Below are positions 9,001 to 18,182 of a stretch of DNA of 64,000 nucleotides, piece after piece; the stretch's first letter is position 1, and every line of letters begins with the position of its first letter. The notes under the pieces were generated by a model, which saw nothing but the letters and a program-made list of their open reading frames with translations, had not been told where the DNA came from and did not search any database. Position numbers and translations under genes: made by a program. Origin of the DNA: Paenibacillus bouchesdurhonensis (lineage in GTDB: Bacteria > Bacillota > Bacilli > Paenibacillales > Paenibacillaceae); the NCBI RefSeq assembly GCF_900155685.1, contig NZ_LT732548.1:3096887-3160886 (forward strand), read 5' to 3'.

Positions 9001-12000
9001 CTATTTCTCGAACCGGAACCAGCCAAAATCAAAATTACTACCTGGCAAGAATATGAAGGTTATTTTTTGCATCCCGTTGATTTTCTCGAGATCGAATACT
9101 CGCTCTTCATATCCGTCAGACTGTGTAAACTCAACGAGCTGATTGCTTTCGTCCTCCTCCGAGGCAAAACGGATGTGTATCGTATTCTTGTCGATCGGCG
9201 AACGTCCGAAAATGACGAGCTTCGTCGCCCCTTCACTTCCAAAATCCATCTGCTCGAATACAAGGGACACGTTGTTGCCGATCCCTTCAACACTATTCTC
9301 CGTTATAGTATACGTATCTCCGTATATACGGTCGCTATGGGCAACAACATTCTGCTCAAAGGCCCTGTTCTTCAGCTCAAATGAAAATCCTTTAATATGC
9401 ACCTTTTGCCGCAGAACGAAGCAAATTGAGGTTACACCGCGCAGTGTCTTGGATAAGCGGTACGTCTCCTCCTGATACACATTCCACCTTGTCTCTTTCT
9501 GATAAATGACATCGGCCAATAGTGAGCTGCCTTCCTCTCCCGGCATGCCCTCCCAAATCTCCAAGGGGTATTCTTCGCTGGATAAGGCAAAAATCGGAAT
9601 CGTAATTGTATCGGAGCCGTAAGACCCGAAGTCAATATCGCGGAATCCAACTTGGGTTTCGCCGTCTCTGCTTGTAGCTACGCCCCTTTCGTTCCCGTTG
9701 CCTACCTCGCCCTTGCTATAGTCGTACAATCCTGCAGAAATAAATTTATAAGGATCTTTATAAGCTGAACCTAGGCCAGTTGCTGTAAACTCCAATTGGG
9801 ATATCTGCTTGATTTTATCCGTCCCGTTCTTGCTCATGCAGCGCAGCCGGAATTCTCCATCCCCTAGAGCCGTAATCTTTGCTTCATGGCCGTTCGCTTC
9901 TACCTTGGCGATATTCGATTCAATTCCCGCGTCATTGACGACGGCCCAATCGACCTCCTGGTAAGAAGCTGTTGCCGGATGGAATTTGGCCCTTACGACC
10001 ATTTCCCGCTTCATCGGATCGAATTGCTGTCCGGCTTCGCTAAGCAACTCGATCTTGCGGAGCGGAATCTCTTCCTCGTTCCCCATTACACAAGACAGAT
10101 TTTCATTCTTTGTTCCCGCTGACACTCCAATGAGCATATCTGCATCGGCCGGAAGAGATTCGAACAACATTACTGCGCCTTCCAAACCCTCGGAAGTCAC
10201 CTTGATTTGGAGCTCACCGGGCTCCAATGCCGATCCGACGATAGCCATTAGCTTGCCGCTGAACAGCCTTCTGCTCTGTCCTTTGTACGGATCGTAATCG
10301 GTGCTGTCTCCGTTATCAAGACCCAGCAGCCGCCCGGCTCCCGTAACCTCGACATGCACTCTGTTATTGGCATTTTCTACTGTATGTCCGTCTTCATCTT
10401 GCATCGTAATTTCTACAAAGAGAAGATCCGTGCCATCAGCTATTAGCTGCTCTTTGTCTACATTTAATTTAATGTTCTTTGCATCTCCAAAGGAGGATTT
10501 TTCATCCGTAGCGATGATCCGGCCAGTTTCGTCATAAGCGATCGCTTTCAGTACACCTGGCGCATAAGGAATTTTCCACCAGCCCACAAGCTCGGTTCCA
10601 TGCGCATGATCAATGTTATGCGTGCCTATCGTTTCTCCATTAAACTGCAATTCGATTCGCGGCGCATTTGAGCAGACTCGGACATCGATCATTTGACCGG
10701 GATTGAAATCCCAATAGGGCAAAATATGCACCATAGGCTTGATCTTGTAATTCGTCCAGGCGGATTGATAAATATAGTATGAATCTTTAGGAAATGTTGC
10801 CGTATCGATTTGTCCAAAATAAGAATTCTTCGTATGATACGGTGTCGGTTCCCCAATATAATCAAATCCAGTCCATATAAATTGCCCGAGTGAAAAAGGC
10901 GTGTCCCTTTCGGCTAGAATGCATGCTTCCGCGGATTTTGCTCCCCAGCTCGTAGAGCTGTTGCCGAGGGCTGAGCACTGCTCGTCATCATCGGCGAGAA
11001 TGGACTTCTCGAACGGGAAATGATAAATGCCTCGGCTCTGCACCACGGAAGCTGTCTCGCTGCCGTAGATGATCCAGTCCGGATGCTCTTGATGGTGCTG
11101 GTCATAATATTTTTCCGAATAATTATAACCTGCAACCTTGACGATATCCGCGCATTTTTGCGCGTTCTCCCAAGGCATATAGTTCGAGCCGATCGTCACT
11201 CTCGCATTCTGCTTTGGATCAAATTCCAGGACGGCATTCATGAGCATCCGGGTAATTTCCTGTCCTCGCTCATCGGCGTGGGTATCATAAATTTCATTGC
11301 CGATACTCCACATCAGCAGGCTCGGGTGATTCCGATCCCGCATAACCCAGCTTTTGACGTCCCGGTGTGCCCATTCCTTGAAGAATCTCGCATAATCATA
11401 TGTTGTCTTTGATCTTTCCCACATGTCAAAAGCTTCCGAAACAACGAGCATGCCCATCTCGTCCGCCAAATCCATCAGCTCTTTGGCAGGCATATTATGA
11501 GCCGTGCGTATCGCATTCGCTCCCATTTCCTTCAAAATGACAAATCTTCTACGCAGAGCGGTTTTATTGAAAGCAGCTCCGAGAGCGCCCAAATCATGAT
11601 GCTCACAGACCCCGTTCAATTTCATCTTATTCCCATTGAGAAAGAAGCCATGTTCAGGATCGAGCTGGATACTTCTAAATCCGACATGATGAGAAACGGT
11701 TTCAATCTCTTCCACAAGCTCTTGCTGTTGGTTAGCTCCCTGGCTCGGCACAACTGCCTGTAAACTTGTAATGAGCTGGTAGAGATGCGGCTCATCGGGA
11801 CTCCAAAGTTTTGGCTGCTGGATGATCAGCTTTTGCCGGTTCGTGATGGTAGATTGACCAACAGCGGTTACTTTGTCTGATACTTCGGCGATGGTTTGGC
11901 CTTGATCCAAAATGGAGTGCGTAACAATTACATCCTTATGAATGCTTAATTCGGTGTCGATCTCGACCTCCCAGCCGCCATCCATTTGTTTCGTCGAAAT

Positions 12001-12486
12001 GTATACGCCATCGGTAACAATATGATTGTTATCTCTTTCTTTAAGCCATACGTTACGGTAAATGCCCGCACCTGAATACCACCTGCTATTAGGGCTTTGG
12101 TGCACGACTTTCACAAGAATTTCGTTCTCTCCCTTAACAAGGAAATCCGTAATCTCGTATTCAAAGGAAGAATACCCATATTTCCACTCACCTACAAGTT
12201 GATCGTTAACATAGACAGAAGAATCCATATAAACTCCATCAAAGCTTAGCAGGATCTGTTTGCCTTCCTTGGTATGTTCAAACTTTTTACGATACCAGCC
12301 AATGCTGTTCTCATATAGATCCAGCGTATTATAGATCAGCCAATCATGGGGAATATCGACAGGCTCGAAAGCTAGACCTGCGTAATCCATTGTCCCCAGA
12401 CCGCTTTTTGCAAACTCCCATCCATCATTAAACAGTGTCTTCATATTCATGGTCGGCATGCTCGCTTTCTTCAAAAATTTAATCAA
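9001..12486 (-). CDS. Large GH2 beta-galactosidase-like glycosidase
   Basis: Glycoside hydrolase family 2 enzyme of 1161 codons, expected to release terminal beta-linked sugars, most often galactose. Order: sugar-binding jelly roll (about 25-170, ending SRWYSGAGIYRNVWL), immunoglobulin-like domain (about 180-295), TIM barrel (about 300-600) with acid/base Glu in SIGNEIYDTH and nucleophile Glu in YGSETASV. Ig-like/DUF4982-type modules follow, including GRLLGLDNGDSTDYDPYKG. Two C-terminal segments of about 120 residues resemble carbohydrate-binding beta-sandwiches, each with an (R)DIDFGSYGSD/EQMDFGSEGAT-like strand. No signal peptide is present, so it is probably cytoplasmic. The start is uncertain: the TTG at 12486 overlaps the stop of a five-codon upstream frame, and internal ATGs at 12459 and 12450 are alternatives. 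It has its own terminator and no transport partner nearby. Confidence 0.9.
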   Translation of the reverse strand: MIKFLKKASMPTMNMKTLFNDGWEFAKSGLGTMDYAGLAFEPVDIPHDWLIYNTLDLYENSIGWYRKKFEHTKEGKQILLSFDGVYMDSSVYVNDQLVGEWKYGYSSFEYEITDFLVKGENEILVKVVHQSPNSRWYSGAGIYRNVWLKERDNNHIVTDGVYISTKQMDGGWEVEIDTELSIHKDVIVTHSILDQGQTIAEVSDKVTAVGQSTITNRQKLIIQQPKLWSPDEPHLYQLITSLQAVVPSQGANQQQELVEEIETVSHHVGFRSIQLDPEHGFFLNGNKMKLNGVCEHHDLGALGAAFNKTALRRRFVILKEMGANAIRTAHNMPAKELMDLADEMGMLVVSEAFDMWERSKTTYDYARFFKEWAHRDVKSWVMRDRNHPSLLMWSIGNEIYDTHADERGQEITRMLMNAVLEFDPKQNARVTIGSNYMPWENAQKCADIVKVAGYNYSEKYYDQHHQEHPDWIIYGSETASVVQSRGIYHFPFEKSILADDDEQCSALGNSSTSWGAKSAEACILAERDTPFSLGQFIWTGFDYIGEPTPYHTKNSYFGQIDTATFPKDSYYIYQSAWTNYKIKPMVHILPYWDFNPGQMIDVRVCSNAPRIELQFNGETIGTHNIDHAHGTELVGWWKIPYAPGVLKAIAYDETGRIIATDEKSSFGDAKNIKLNVDKEQLIADGTDLLFVEITMQDEDGHTVENANNRVHVEVTGAGRLLGLDNGDSTDYDPYKGQSRRLFSGKLMAIVGSALEPGELQIKVTSEGLEGAVMLFESLPADADMLIGVSAGTKNENLSCVMGNEEEIPLRKIELLSEAGQQFDPMKREMVVRAKFHPATASYQEVDWAVVNDAGIESNIAKVEANGHEAKITALGDGEFRLRCMSKNGTDKIKQISQLEFTATGLGSAYKDPYKFISAGLYDYSKGEVGNGNERGVATSRDGETQVGFRDIDFGSYGSDTITIPIFALSSEEYPLEIWEGMPGEEGSSLLADVIYQKETRWNVYQEETYRLSKTLRGVTSICFVLRQKVHIKGFSFELKNRAFEQNVVAHSDRIYGDTYTITENSVEGIGNNVSLVFEQMDFGSEGATKLVIFGRSPIDKNTIHIRFASEEDESNQLVEFTQSDGYEERVFDLEKINGMQKITFIFLPGSNFDFGWFRFEK

Positions 12487-12500
12487 ATTTTACGTTGCAT
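12483..12500 (-). CDS. Five-codon upstream frame (MQRKI) before the GH2 gene
   Basis: ATG at 12498-12500 has GGGGG 10 bases upstream and encodes MQRKI before TGA. That TGA overlaps the TTG start of the GH2 frame (TTGA). This arrangement would allow coupled re-initiation, and the GH2 frame itself has no good ribosome binding site of its own. It could equally be the trace of a one-base frameshift in the first codons of the glycosidase. Confidence 0.35.
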   Translation of the reverse strand: MQRKI

Positions 12501-12583
12501 AATGCTGTTTCCCCCTACTATAGCATGTTAACAGCCGACTGATGTTCAATTGAGAATGAATCTAAGTTTTTTTAAGCATTTTC

Positions 12584-12597
12584 TTTAAGCGCTTACT
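12584..12597. promoter_or_regulatory. Degenerate cre-like site upstream of the GH2 gene
   Basis: TTTAAGCGCTTACT keeps the AA-CG-C core of the CcpA consensus, with two mismatches in fixed positions, about 100 bases upstream of the glycosidase start. It is a weak call based on similarity and sensible position only. Confidence 0.3.
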
Positions 12598-12719
12598 ATT
12601 ATGCTTATTGCATCGAAACTAAATGCACGAAAAACAAACTATAACACTGCTATATTTGTCTCTTACCAAACTCTTAGAGTTGAATAAACTATACTAATCT
12701 ACAAAAAGGAGTGATATCG

Positions 12720-13094
12720 TTGGCAAATAGTGATGTACGTCTTGCTCTTTGGTCTGGCAACAATTTTTCTGTTCGTCGTATTCTGCTTAGACGCGGAGGT
12801 GTTGCGATTCGCGACCTTGGAGCATTCCGATTCAACAATGCCCTCTCAAGCTTTAGACTTAGAAATGTCGTTCAAAGCTCTCAAGTCACGTTGGTACTGT
12901 TCTCACGACTTAACTTTCAGGGATCATTCCGTGTATTTCGCGGTAGCCAAAACGTAGCTAATCTTAGCAACTTTAATTTTAACAATGTTACATCTTCCTT
13001 AATTTTAGTAGGCCGAAATCTGACAGACACTGAAATTTCACAAATCCAAAGCTCAGGTAGACCACCACAAGACGTACTCATTATCAGACAGTAA
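12720..13094 (+). CDS. Small beta/gamma-crystallin-like protein
   Basis: A 124-residue protein made of two copies of one motif: LWSGNNFSVRRILLRRGG...LGAFRFNNALSSFRL (about 9-47) and LFSRLNFQGSFRVFRGS...LSNFNFNNVTSSLIL (about 58-96). This aromatic-x4-NF(x)G ... FNN-x2-SS pattern resembles paired Greek-key motifs of the beta/gamma-crystallin fold, which in microbes often bind Ca2+ and occur in spore coat or stress proteins (Protein S of Myxococcus). The start is TTG 12720, 8 bases after AGGAG; the in-frame GTG at 12711 overlaps that site. There is no signal peptide, and a strong terminator follows, so it is transcribed alone. The fold call is by pattern; the function is unknown. Confidence 0.75.
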   Translation: MANSDVRLALWSGNNFSVRRILLRRGGVAIRDLGAFRFNNALSSFRLRNVVQSSQVTLVLFSRLNFQGSFRVFRGSQNVANLSNFNFNNVTSSLILVGRNLTDTEISQIQSSGRPPQDVLIIRQ

Positions 13095-13102
13095 TACTGT
13101 TT

Positions 13103-13134
13103 AAAAGGGGAGCCCTTTGGGCCCCCCTTTTTTT
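13103..13134 (+). terminator. Terminator of the crystallin-like gene
   Basis: AAAAGGGGAGCCC pairs with GGGCCCCCCTTTT (one bulge) around TTT and runs into seven T. It lies 9 bases after the stop. Confidence 0.88.
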
Positions 13135-13398
13135 ACATCTAATTCTTAAAACAATCCGCAACTTTTCTCCTGAGTAGTAAGCCTTAAAATATTACATAAT
13201 TAAACATTTATCTACATCATGTTATTTCATGATATAAATGGAGTAGTTCCTTTTATACCTCTCCTCAATTCGTTCATTATATTAAACACGTCCTATAAGA
13301 ACATGGGCTCATATATTTTTCTGCTATCAATGCTATAATAACCCCGTTCAGTTTTTGTAGAGAAATCAATTTCATTAGAGAGGAATGGAGGGTAAACC

Positions 13399-15228
13399 AT
13401 GAATGTGAAAGGTTGCCAAAAGCTTGTCAGTCTTCTGGTTGCCTTGGTTCTGGTGGGAATTCAATCCCCCCTGGTTTATGGAGAACAATCATTGGTTAAA
13501 GCTACTTGGATATGGCAAACGGAAATGATAAGGGATGGCGGGGAGCAAGTCCTCCGTTTTTCCCGAAATGAAGGCATTAACTTGATTTACTTGCAGATCA
13601 ATCGACAAATGCCTAGAGAAACATACGAAGTTTTTGTAAAACACGCACATGAGGAGCGAATCAGTGTCCATGCCTTGGGAGGTGATCCCAGATGGGCGCT
13701 GACGGAGCATCGTGATGACATGCTCGGATTGGCTGATTGGGTTATGAACTATAACAGCAACGTCTCGCCAGAGGGCCGATTCGATGGCGTCCATCTTGAT
13801 ATCGAACCCTATGTGCTTGCCCAGTGGGAAAGCGATCATAATGCGATCATTTCATCCTGGGAAGGTAATCTAAGAGCATTTCTCAGCAAATTGTCGGAAT
13901 CAGGGCTAGAGCTCGGAATAGATATTCCCTTTTGGTTTGACGATTTCATCCTAGCTGATGGCACCGCCTTAAACGAATGGCTCATGAGTGCTTTTGACCA
14001 TGTAACGGTAATGGCTTACCGGAATCAAATGGATTCAGAGAACGGTATCATTAGTCTCACTCAAGATGAACTTAAACTCGCGGATAAGATGGGAAAAAAA
14101 GTTTTGGTCGCGGTGAATACTAAGGAAATGCCACAAGAAGTCCACACGACCTTTCATGGGTATAGCAAGGAGCAAATGGAACAGACACTGCAGTTGTTGT
14201 CTAGTAGTCTAAGTTCTTATGCATCCTTTGCAGGATTGGCCATCCATGATATCCGCAACTGGGAGAATATGCATCACACTGACATAGAAGATGATATATC
14301 ACCTGATGAACCGTCTGCTCCGAAACCGGTACCTGAGCCCGAGCCTGACCCAGTACCTGATACAGAGCCACAGCCTGAACCGGAGCCGGAGCCAGTCAAC
14401 TGGGTGCCTGATGCTGATCCTGTTTTACGGGATCAAATCATAAGGGGAACTTATATTTGGGAAGCGAATGAAGTCATCCAGAACAGCCAGGAAATTCTTG
14501 ATTTTGCGATGGAAAAGCAACTGAATTGGCTATATGTGAGGCTAGATCTCCAGCAGCCATTCAGCTCTTACTCTTCGTTTGTCAAACAAGCCGCTGCTGC
14601 CGGAATAGAAGTACATGCCTTAGGAGGCACTCCGACTTGGGCATTGGAAGAAAATCTGCCATGGATGATGAGGTTGGTCAATTACGTTAAAAACTATAAC
14701 CGTGCTGTAGAAGGCGATGAACGATTTCACGGCATCCATGTTGATATTGAACCTTATGTACTGCCTGAATGGAGAACAGAGCCGCAGCAGATCATTACCG
14801 AGTGGACCTCGAATCTGGACGCATTTGTCACTGAACTGAAAAAAGACTCCAACCTTGAGGCCAGCATGGACATGGCTGTATGGCTCGATAAGTACCAAGT
14901 TACCGGCGAGGACATCTCCCTCAGCAAATGGATGATCGATCGTATGGATCATGTCTCTCTGATGGCCTTCCGGGATTCCGCCGAAGGATCGAATGGCATT
15001 GTCGCCGTAACCAAAGAAGAAATCGCCTTTGCGAATGAACTAGGCAAGCCGATTTACATCTCGGTAGAAATCAAAGAAAGCCATGAAGGCAATCACATTA
15101 CCTTCTATGAGGAAGGCGCAGCCTACATGGAAGAAGAGCTTGCCAAGCTACATGAATTATTGAAGGATTCATCGTTTAAAGGAACCCTTGTACATGCCTA
15201 TATTTATTGGAGGAATGCGAAGCCTTAA
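13399..15228 (+). CDS. Secreted tandem TIM-barrel-like protein (GH18-like motif), function unknown
   Basis: A 609-residue exported protein. A signal peptide (residues 1-28, ending VYG/EQS) is followed by two homologous halves joined by a Pro/Glu/Asp linker (about 303-335, PEPEPDP-type). Half one (about 32-300) has TWIWQTEMI, HALGGDPRWAL, FDGVHLDIEPYVLAQW and HVTVMAYRNQ. Half two (about 350-609) repeats these as TYIWEANEVI, HALGGTPTWAL, FHGIHVDIEPYVLPEW and HVSLMAFRDS. The DGVHLDIEP strand recalls the DGxDxDxE motif of GH18-type barrels, with Asp and Glu kept in both halves, so a glycan-cleaving or glycan-binding role is plausible but unproven. GGAGG precedes the ATG. It is transcribed alone, with a hairpin after the stop. 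Confidence 0.8.
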   Translation: MNVKGCQKLVSLLVALVLVGIQSPLVYGEQSLVKATWIWQTEMIRDGGEQVLRFSRNEGINLIYLQINRQMPRETYEVFVKHAHEERISVHALGGDPRWALTEHRDDMLGLADWVMNYNSNVSPEGRFDGVHLDIEPYVLAQWESDHNAIISSWEGNLRAFLSKLSESGLELGIDIPFWFDDFILADGTALNEWLMSAFDHVTVMAYRNQMDSENGIISLTQDELKLADKMGKKVLVAVNTKEMPQEVHTTFHGYSKEQMEQTLQLLSSSLSSYASFAGLAIHDIRNWENMHHTDIEDDISPDEPSAPKPVPEPEPDPVPDTEPQPEPEPEPVNWVPDADPVLRDQIIRGTYIWEANEVIQNSQEILDFAMEKQLNWLYVRLDLQQPFSSYSSFVKQAAAAGIEVHALGGTPTWALEENLPWMMRLVNYVKNYNRAVEGDERFHGIHVDIEPYVLPEWRTEPQQIITEWTSNLDAFVTELKKDSNLEASMDMAVWLDKYQVTGEDISLSKWMIDRMDHVSLMAFRDSAEGSNGIVAVTKEEIAFANELGKPIYISVEIKESHEGNHITFYEEGAAYMEEELAKLHELLKDSSFKGTLVHAYIYWRNAKP

Positions 15229-15248
15229 TTCGGTATAAGGTTCTTTGC

Positions 15249-15278
15249 AGCCCCTATGCCCGAAAGAGCATAGGGGCT
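15249..15278 (+). terminator. Hairpin after the tandem-barrel gene
   Basis: AGCCCCTATGC and GCATAGGGGCT form an 11-base perfect stem 20 bases after the stop. The downstream T content is modest (TATTCC). Confidence 0.65.
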
Positions 15279-15289
15279 TATTCCATAAC

Positions 15290-15319
15290 AAAAAAGACCG
15301 TCCTCCGAGGAAAACGGTC
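15290..15319 (-). terminator. Terminator of the trehalose operon
   Basis: GACCG and CGGTC close a stem with inner CCTC/GAGG pairing, followed on the minus strand by six T. It lies 23 bases after the treR stop. The outer stem resembles the hairpin at 6057-6087. Confidence 0.75.
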
Positions 15320-15341
15320 ATTCATGTACAAATTAACTTTG

Positions 15342-16073
15342 CTAAGTCTCTTTTGTTACTGTTATTCTTCTTGCAAAATCAACAAACTGGAACTTGTCCA
15401 GACGATGTCTCGATTCCGTGTATTGAAAAAGTGTTGTATCCTCTAGGTGGACGTACCCCCGGACGACAACTACATGCGTATCATCTTTTAAATCCATGTA
15501 TTGATGATCCATGTCCGTAGCTCGCTCTACACAAATGACTTTCTCTGCATAGCTGATCTTCAGCTGAAGCTCCTGCTCCAAATATTGATAGATGGAATCT
15601 GACGCGATTTCCTTCGTCAAATTCGGTATGATTTCGGCAAGCAAATAATCAATATCCAGAATGATCCGCTCCCCGTCAATCTCCCTGGCGCGAATCACCT
15701 TCCATACCGGCCTACCCGCCTCAATCCGCAGTTCCTTTGCGATATCATTCCCTGCCAGCACGCATTCGGTAGCATGAACCAAGGTTCTACTCTTCTTGCC
15801 TAGCCTTTCGGAGAGCTCTTTGTAGCTGACCAGACCGGATATCGGAAAATTAAGCCTGCCGGTATCTAGAACAAAAGAACCCTTTCCTTTTACTTTGTTG
15901 ATGTAACCATTCTGAGCCAGCAGGTTTAGCCCCTTGCGTACGGTCTCTCTCGAAATCTGGTAAGTCGCAGCCAATTCATTTTCCGAGGGCAGCTTGCTTC
16001 CTGGCGCGAGTACCCCTGCATCGATTTGTTCAGCGTAATCCTTGTAAAGGCTCAAAAATATATTATTCTTCAT
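15342..16073 (-). CDS. treR: Trehalose operon repressor TreR (GntR/UTRA)
   Basis: GntR-family repressor of 243 residues, the usual size. The N-terminal winged helix (about 1-70) has GSKLPSENELAATYQISRETVRKGLNLLAQNGYI, followed by the KGKGSFV wing. The C-terminal UTRA effector domain (about 90-235) would bind trehalose 6-phosphate. It is the last gene of treA-treP-treR and recognises TTGTATATACA-type operators, two of which lie in the treA promoter. Start at ATG 16073 (a GTG precedes it directly), behind GGTGAT. Confidence 0.92.
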   Translation of the reverse strand: MKNNIFLSLYKDYAEQIDAGVLAPGSKLPSENELAATYQISRETVRKGLNLLAQNGYINKVKGKGSFVLDTGRLNFPISGLVSYKELSERLGKKSRTLVHATECVLAGNDIAKELRIEAGRPVWKVIRAREIDGERIILDIDYLLAEIIPNLTKEIASDSIYQYLEQELQLKISYAEKVICVERATDMDHQYMDLKDDTHVVVVRGYVHLEDTTLFQYTESRHRLDKFQFVDFARRITVTKET

Positions 16074-16137
16074 CACCTGATCACCAACATTATTGTATCA
16101 TGATTTACGGCAATGTCATTATAACCTGTCTCTGCTC

Positions 16138-18132
16138 TCAAGACTTCAATGCAAATGAAACGCGAAGCACCGGATTGTTGTTTTGAATCGCTGCTCCCTC
16201 GTATTCCTTCATCACCTGAACCCCTTCCTGACCGTCTGGCACAATAACCGGGGTAATGATCGGAAGACCAGCTTGTTCAATACGCTTTTGATCGAACTCC
16301 AGCAGCAGTTGTCCTTGGGTAAAGCTTGAGCCCGACTCCACATGAGCGGTGAATCCTTCCCCTTTCAAAGAAACTGTATTAATTCCCACATGAATCAATA
16401 ATTGAATACCGTTCGTATCGGTAAGAATCAAAGCATGTTTGCTCTTAATCAAATGTGCCACTGTTCCGTCAAAAGGAGCATATACCTTGCCCTCGGATGG
16501 CTTAATGGCAATGCCTTGGCCCATTTGCTTCTCCGCGAAAGCCGGGTCTGGCACTTCGGACAACGGGACAATTTCTCCACTGATCGGAGCTGCGATTTCC
16601 ACGGTACGTTTGACGGAGTTGTCGTGGCTCTCTTCAGCGATATTGCTTACTGTTCTACTCGATGCTGCCTCTGCATTCACATCCATGTCACCCGGACTAT
16701 TATCCGTCGGCTTATTTGATCCAGACATCTGGTATTTGCCGTACAATAGCGTCCCTGTAAAAGGAACCACAAGCACAATAGCCATGCCTAGGAAGAAGAT
16801 TCCCCATTGGTTCGGGAAGATGGATAAAAATCCCGGAATGCCGCCCACACCGATCGAAGATGCAAGTACATTATTGAGAGCTAACAATACACCCGCGATG
16901 CCGGAGCCAATCATGCCAAAAATAAATGGATATCTGTGACGCACGTTCACACCGAAAATCGCCGGCTCGGTTACGCCCAAGAAGGCGGAGATCGATGATG
17001 TCACGGCTAGCCCCTTCGCTTTTTGTTCTTTGGTATTGAACATCATAGCCAGGGCTGCCGCACCTTGCGCAATATTGGCTAAGGCCAGCATCGGCCATAG
17101 AAATGTTCCGCCTTGACTGCCGATCAATTGAATATCTACAGCTAGGAAAGTATGATGCATCCCTGTGATGACAAGCAAGGAGTACAACCCTCCGTAGATG
17201 AGACCTCCTAAGGCAGCAAAGGAGTCAAAGATGCTGACCAGTCCTGAAGTAAGGGCGTTGCCTATGGCGAAAGTGATCGGACCTACGATAATAAATGCAA
17301 GAAAACCGGTAACTAGCAAGGCGACAGGGGCAACGACAAGCAGCTTAATGGAATCATGCACTCGCTTGTTCAGCAACTTCTCGATCTTCGCTAATATATA
17401 AGCAGAGACAAGTACGGGCAGCACTTGCCCCTGATAACCGATCTTCTCCACTTCAAATCCAAACAAATCCCAAACCGGTACCGTGCCTGCCAGTCTGGCA
17501 TCGGCGTATTGATAGGCGCTCATGAGATCAGGATTAACGAGAATCAAACCTAGTACAATCCCTAGCAGCGGGCTGCCTCCAAATTGCCGAACTGCCGACC
17601 AGCCGATCAGCACGGGCAGAAAGCCAAAGGCTGTGCTTGCAATCAGGTTAATAATCGAAGCTACATCCGCCCACTCTGGATGCACTGCAATCAGAGATTG
17701 ATCTGAGTAGAAAATGCCTGGCCCTGTCAGAATATTATTAATCCCGAGAAGCAGACCTGCCATCACGATGGCTGGCAGAATCGGAATGAATATATCGGCC
17801 AGCGTCTTAATAGCTCGCTGCAGCGGGTTCTGCTTTTTACTGGCAAGTGTTTTCACGTCATCCTTGGACGCCCGGGCTCCCCCGGTAATATTAATCATTT
17901 CGCTGTAGACTTGATCGACTAGCCCCGGCCCGATCACAACTTGAAATTGACCTTGGGTAGAGAATTGTCCTTTCACAAGCTCATTCTCATCCAAAGCCTT
18001 GGTATCCACCTTGCTTTCATCCGCAAGGGCAAATCGTAATCTGGTTACGCAATGCGTAGCGGCTTCAATATTCTCTTTGCCGCCAACGGCTTCAATGATT
18101 CGCTCTACATTTTTGCGATCTATGTTCGCCAT
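16138..18132 (-). CDS. treP: PTS trehalose transporter, EIIBCA fusion
   Basis: Trehalose-specific phosphotransferase permease that imports trehalose and phosphorylates it to trehalose 6-phosphate. The 664 residues hold an EIIB domain (1-85; phospho-Cys in AATHCVTRLRFAL), a membrane EIIC domain with about ten segments (105-470), and a fused EIIA domain at the C terminus (about 500-660; active His in LLIHVGINTVSLKGEGF). Bacillus subtilis TreP lacks the EIIA part, so this is a self-sufficient BCA version. The start at 18132 (MANIDRKN) is 10 bases from AGGAG. It lies between treA (45 bases upstream) and treR. Confidence 0.93.
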   Translation of the reverse strand: MANIDRKNVERIIEAVGGKENIEAATHCVTRLRFALADESKVDTKALDENELVKGQFSTQGQFQVVIGPGLVDQVYSEMINITGGARASKDDVKTLASKKQNPLQRAIKTLADIFIPILPAIVMAGLLLGINNILTGPGIFYSDQSLIAVHPEWADVASIINLIASTAFGFLPVLIGWSAVRQFGGSPLLGIVLGLILVNPDLMSAYQYADARLAGTVPVWDLFGFEVEKIGYQGQVLPVLVSAYILAKIEKLLNKRVHDSIKLLVVAPVALLVTGFLAFIIVGPITFAIGNALTSGLVSIFDSFAALGGLIYGGLYSLLVITGMHHTFLAVDIQLIGSQGGTFLWPMLALANIAQGAAALAMMFNTKEQKAKGLAVTSSISAFLGVTEPAIFGVNVRHRYPFIFGMIGSGIAGVLLALNNVLASSIGVGGIPGFLSIFPNQWGIFFLGMAIVLVVPFTGTLLYGKYQMSGSNKPTDNSPGDMDVNAEAASSRTVSNIAEESHDNSVKRTVEIAAPISGEIVPLSEVPDPAFAEKQMGQGIAIKPSEGKVYAPFDGTVAHLIKSKHALILTDTNGIQLLIHVGINTVSLKGEGFTAHVESGSSFTQGQLLLEFDQKRIEQAGLPIITPVIVPDGQEGVQVMKEYEGAAIQNNNPVLRVSFALKS

Positions 18133-18182
18133 TATCATCGGCTCCTGACTTTTAAGAATAATAATTCATGATATTAACTATA

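Noticed and set aside
14310..14400. Pro/Glu/Asp repeat tract as a mobile or tandem DNA repeat
   Set aside because: It is an inter-domain linker with varied codons inside a continuous frame, and no copies occur elsewhere in the window.
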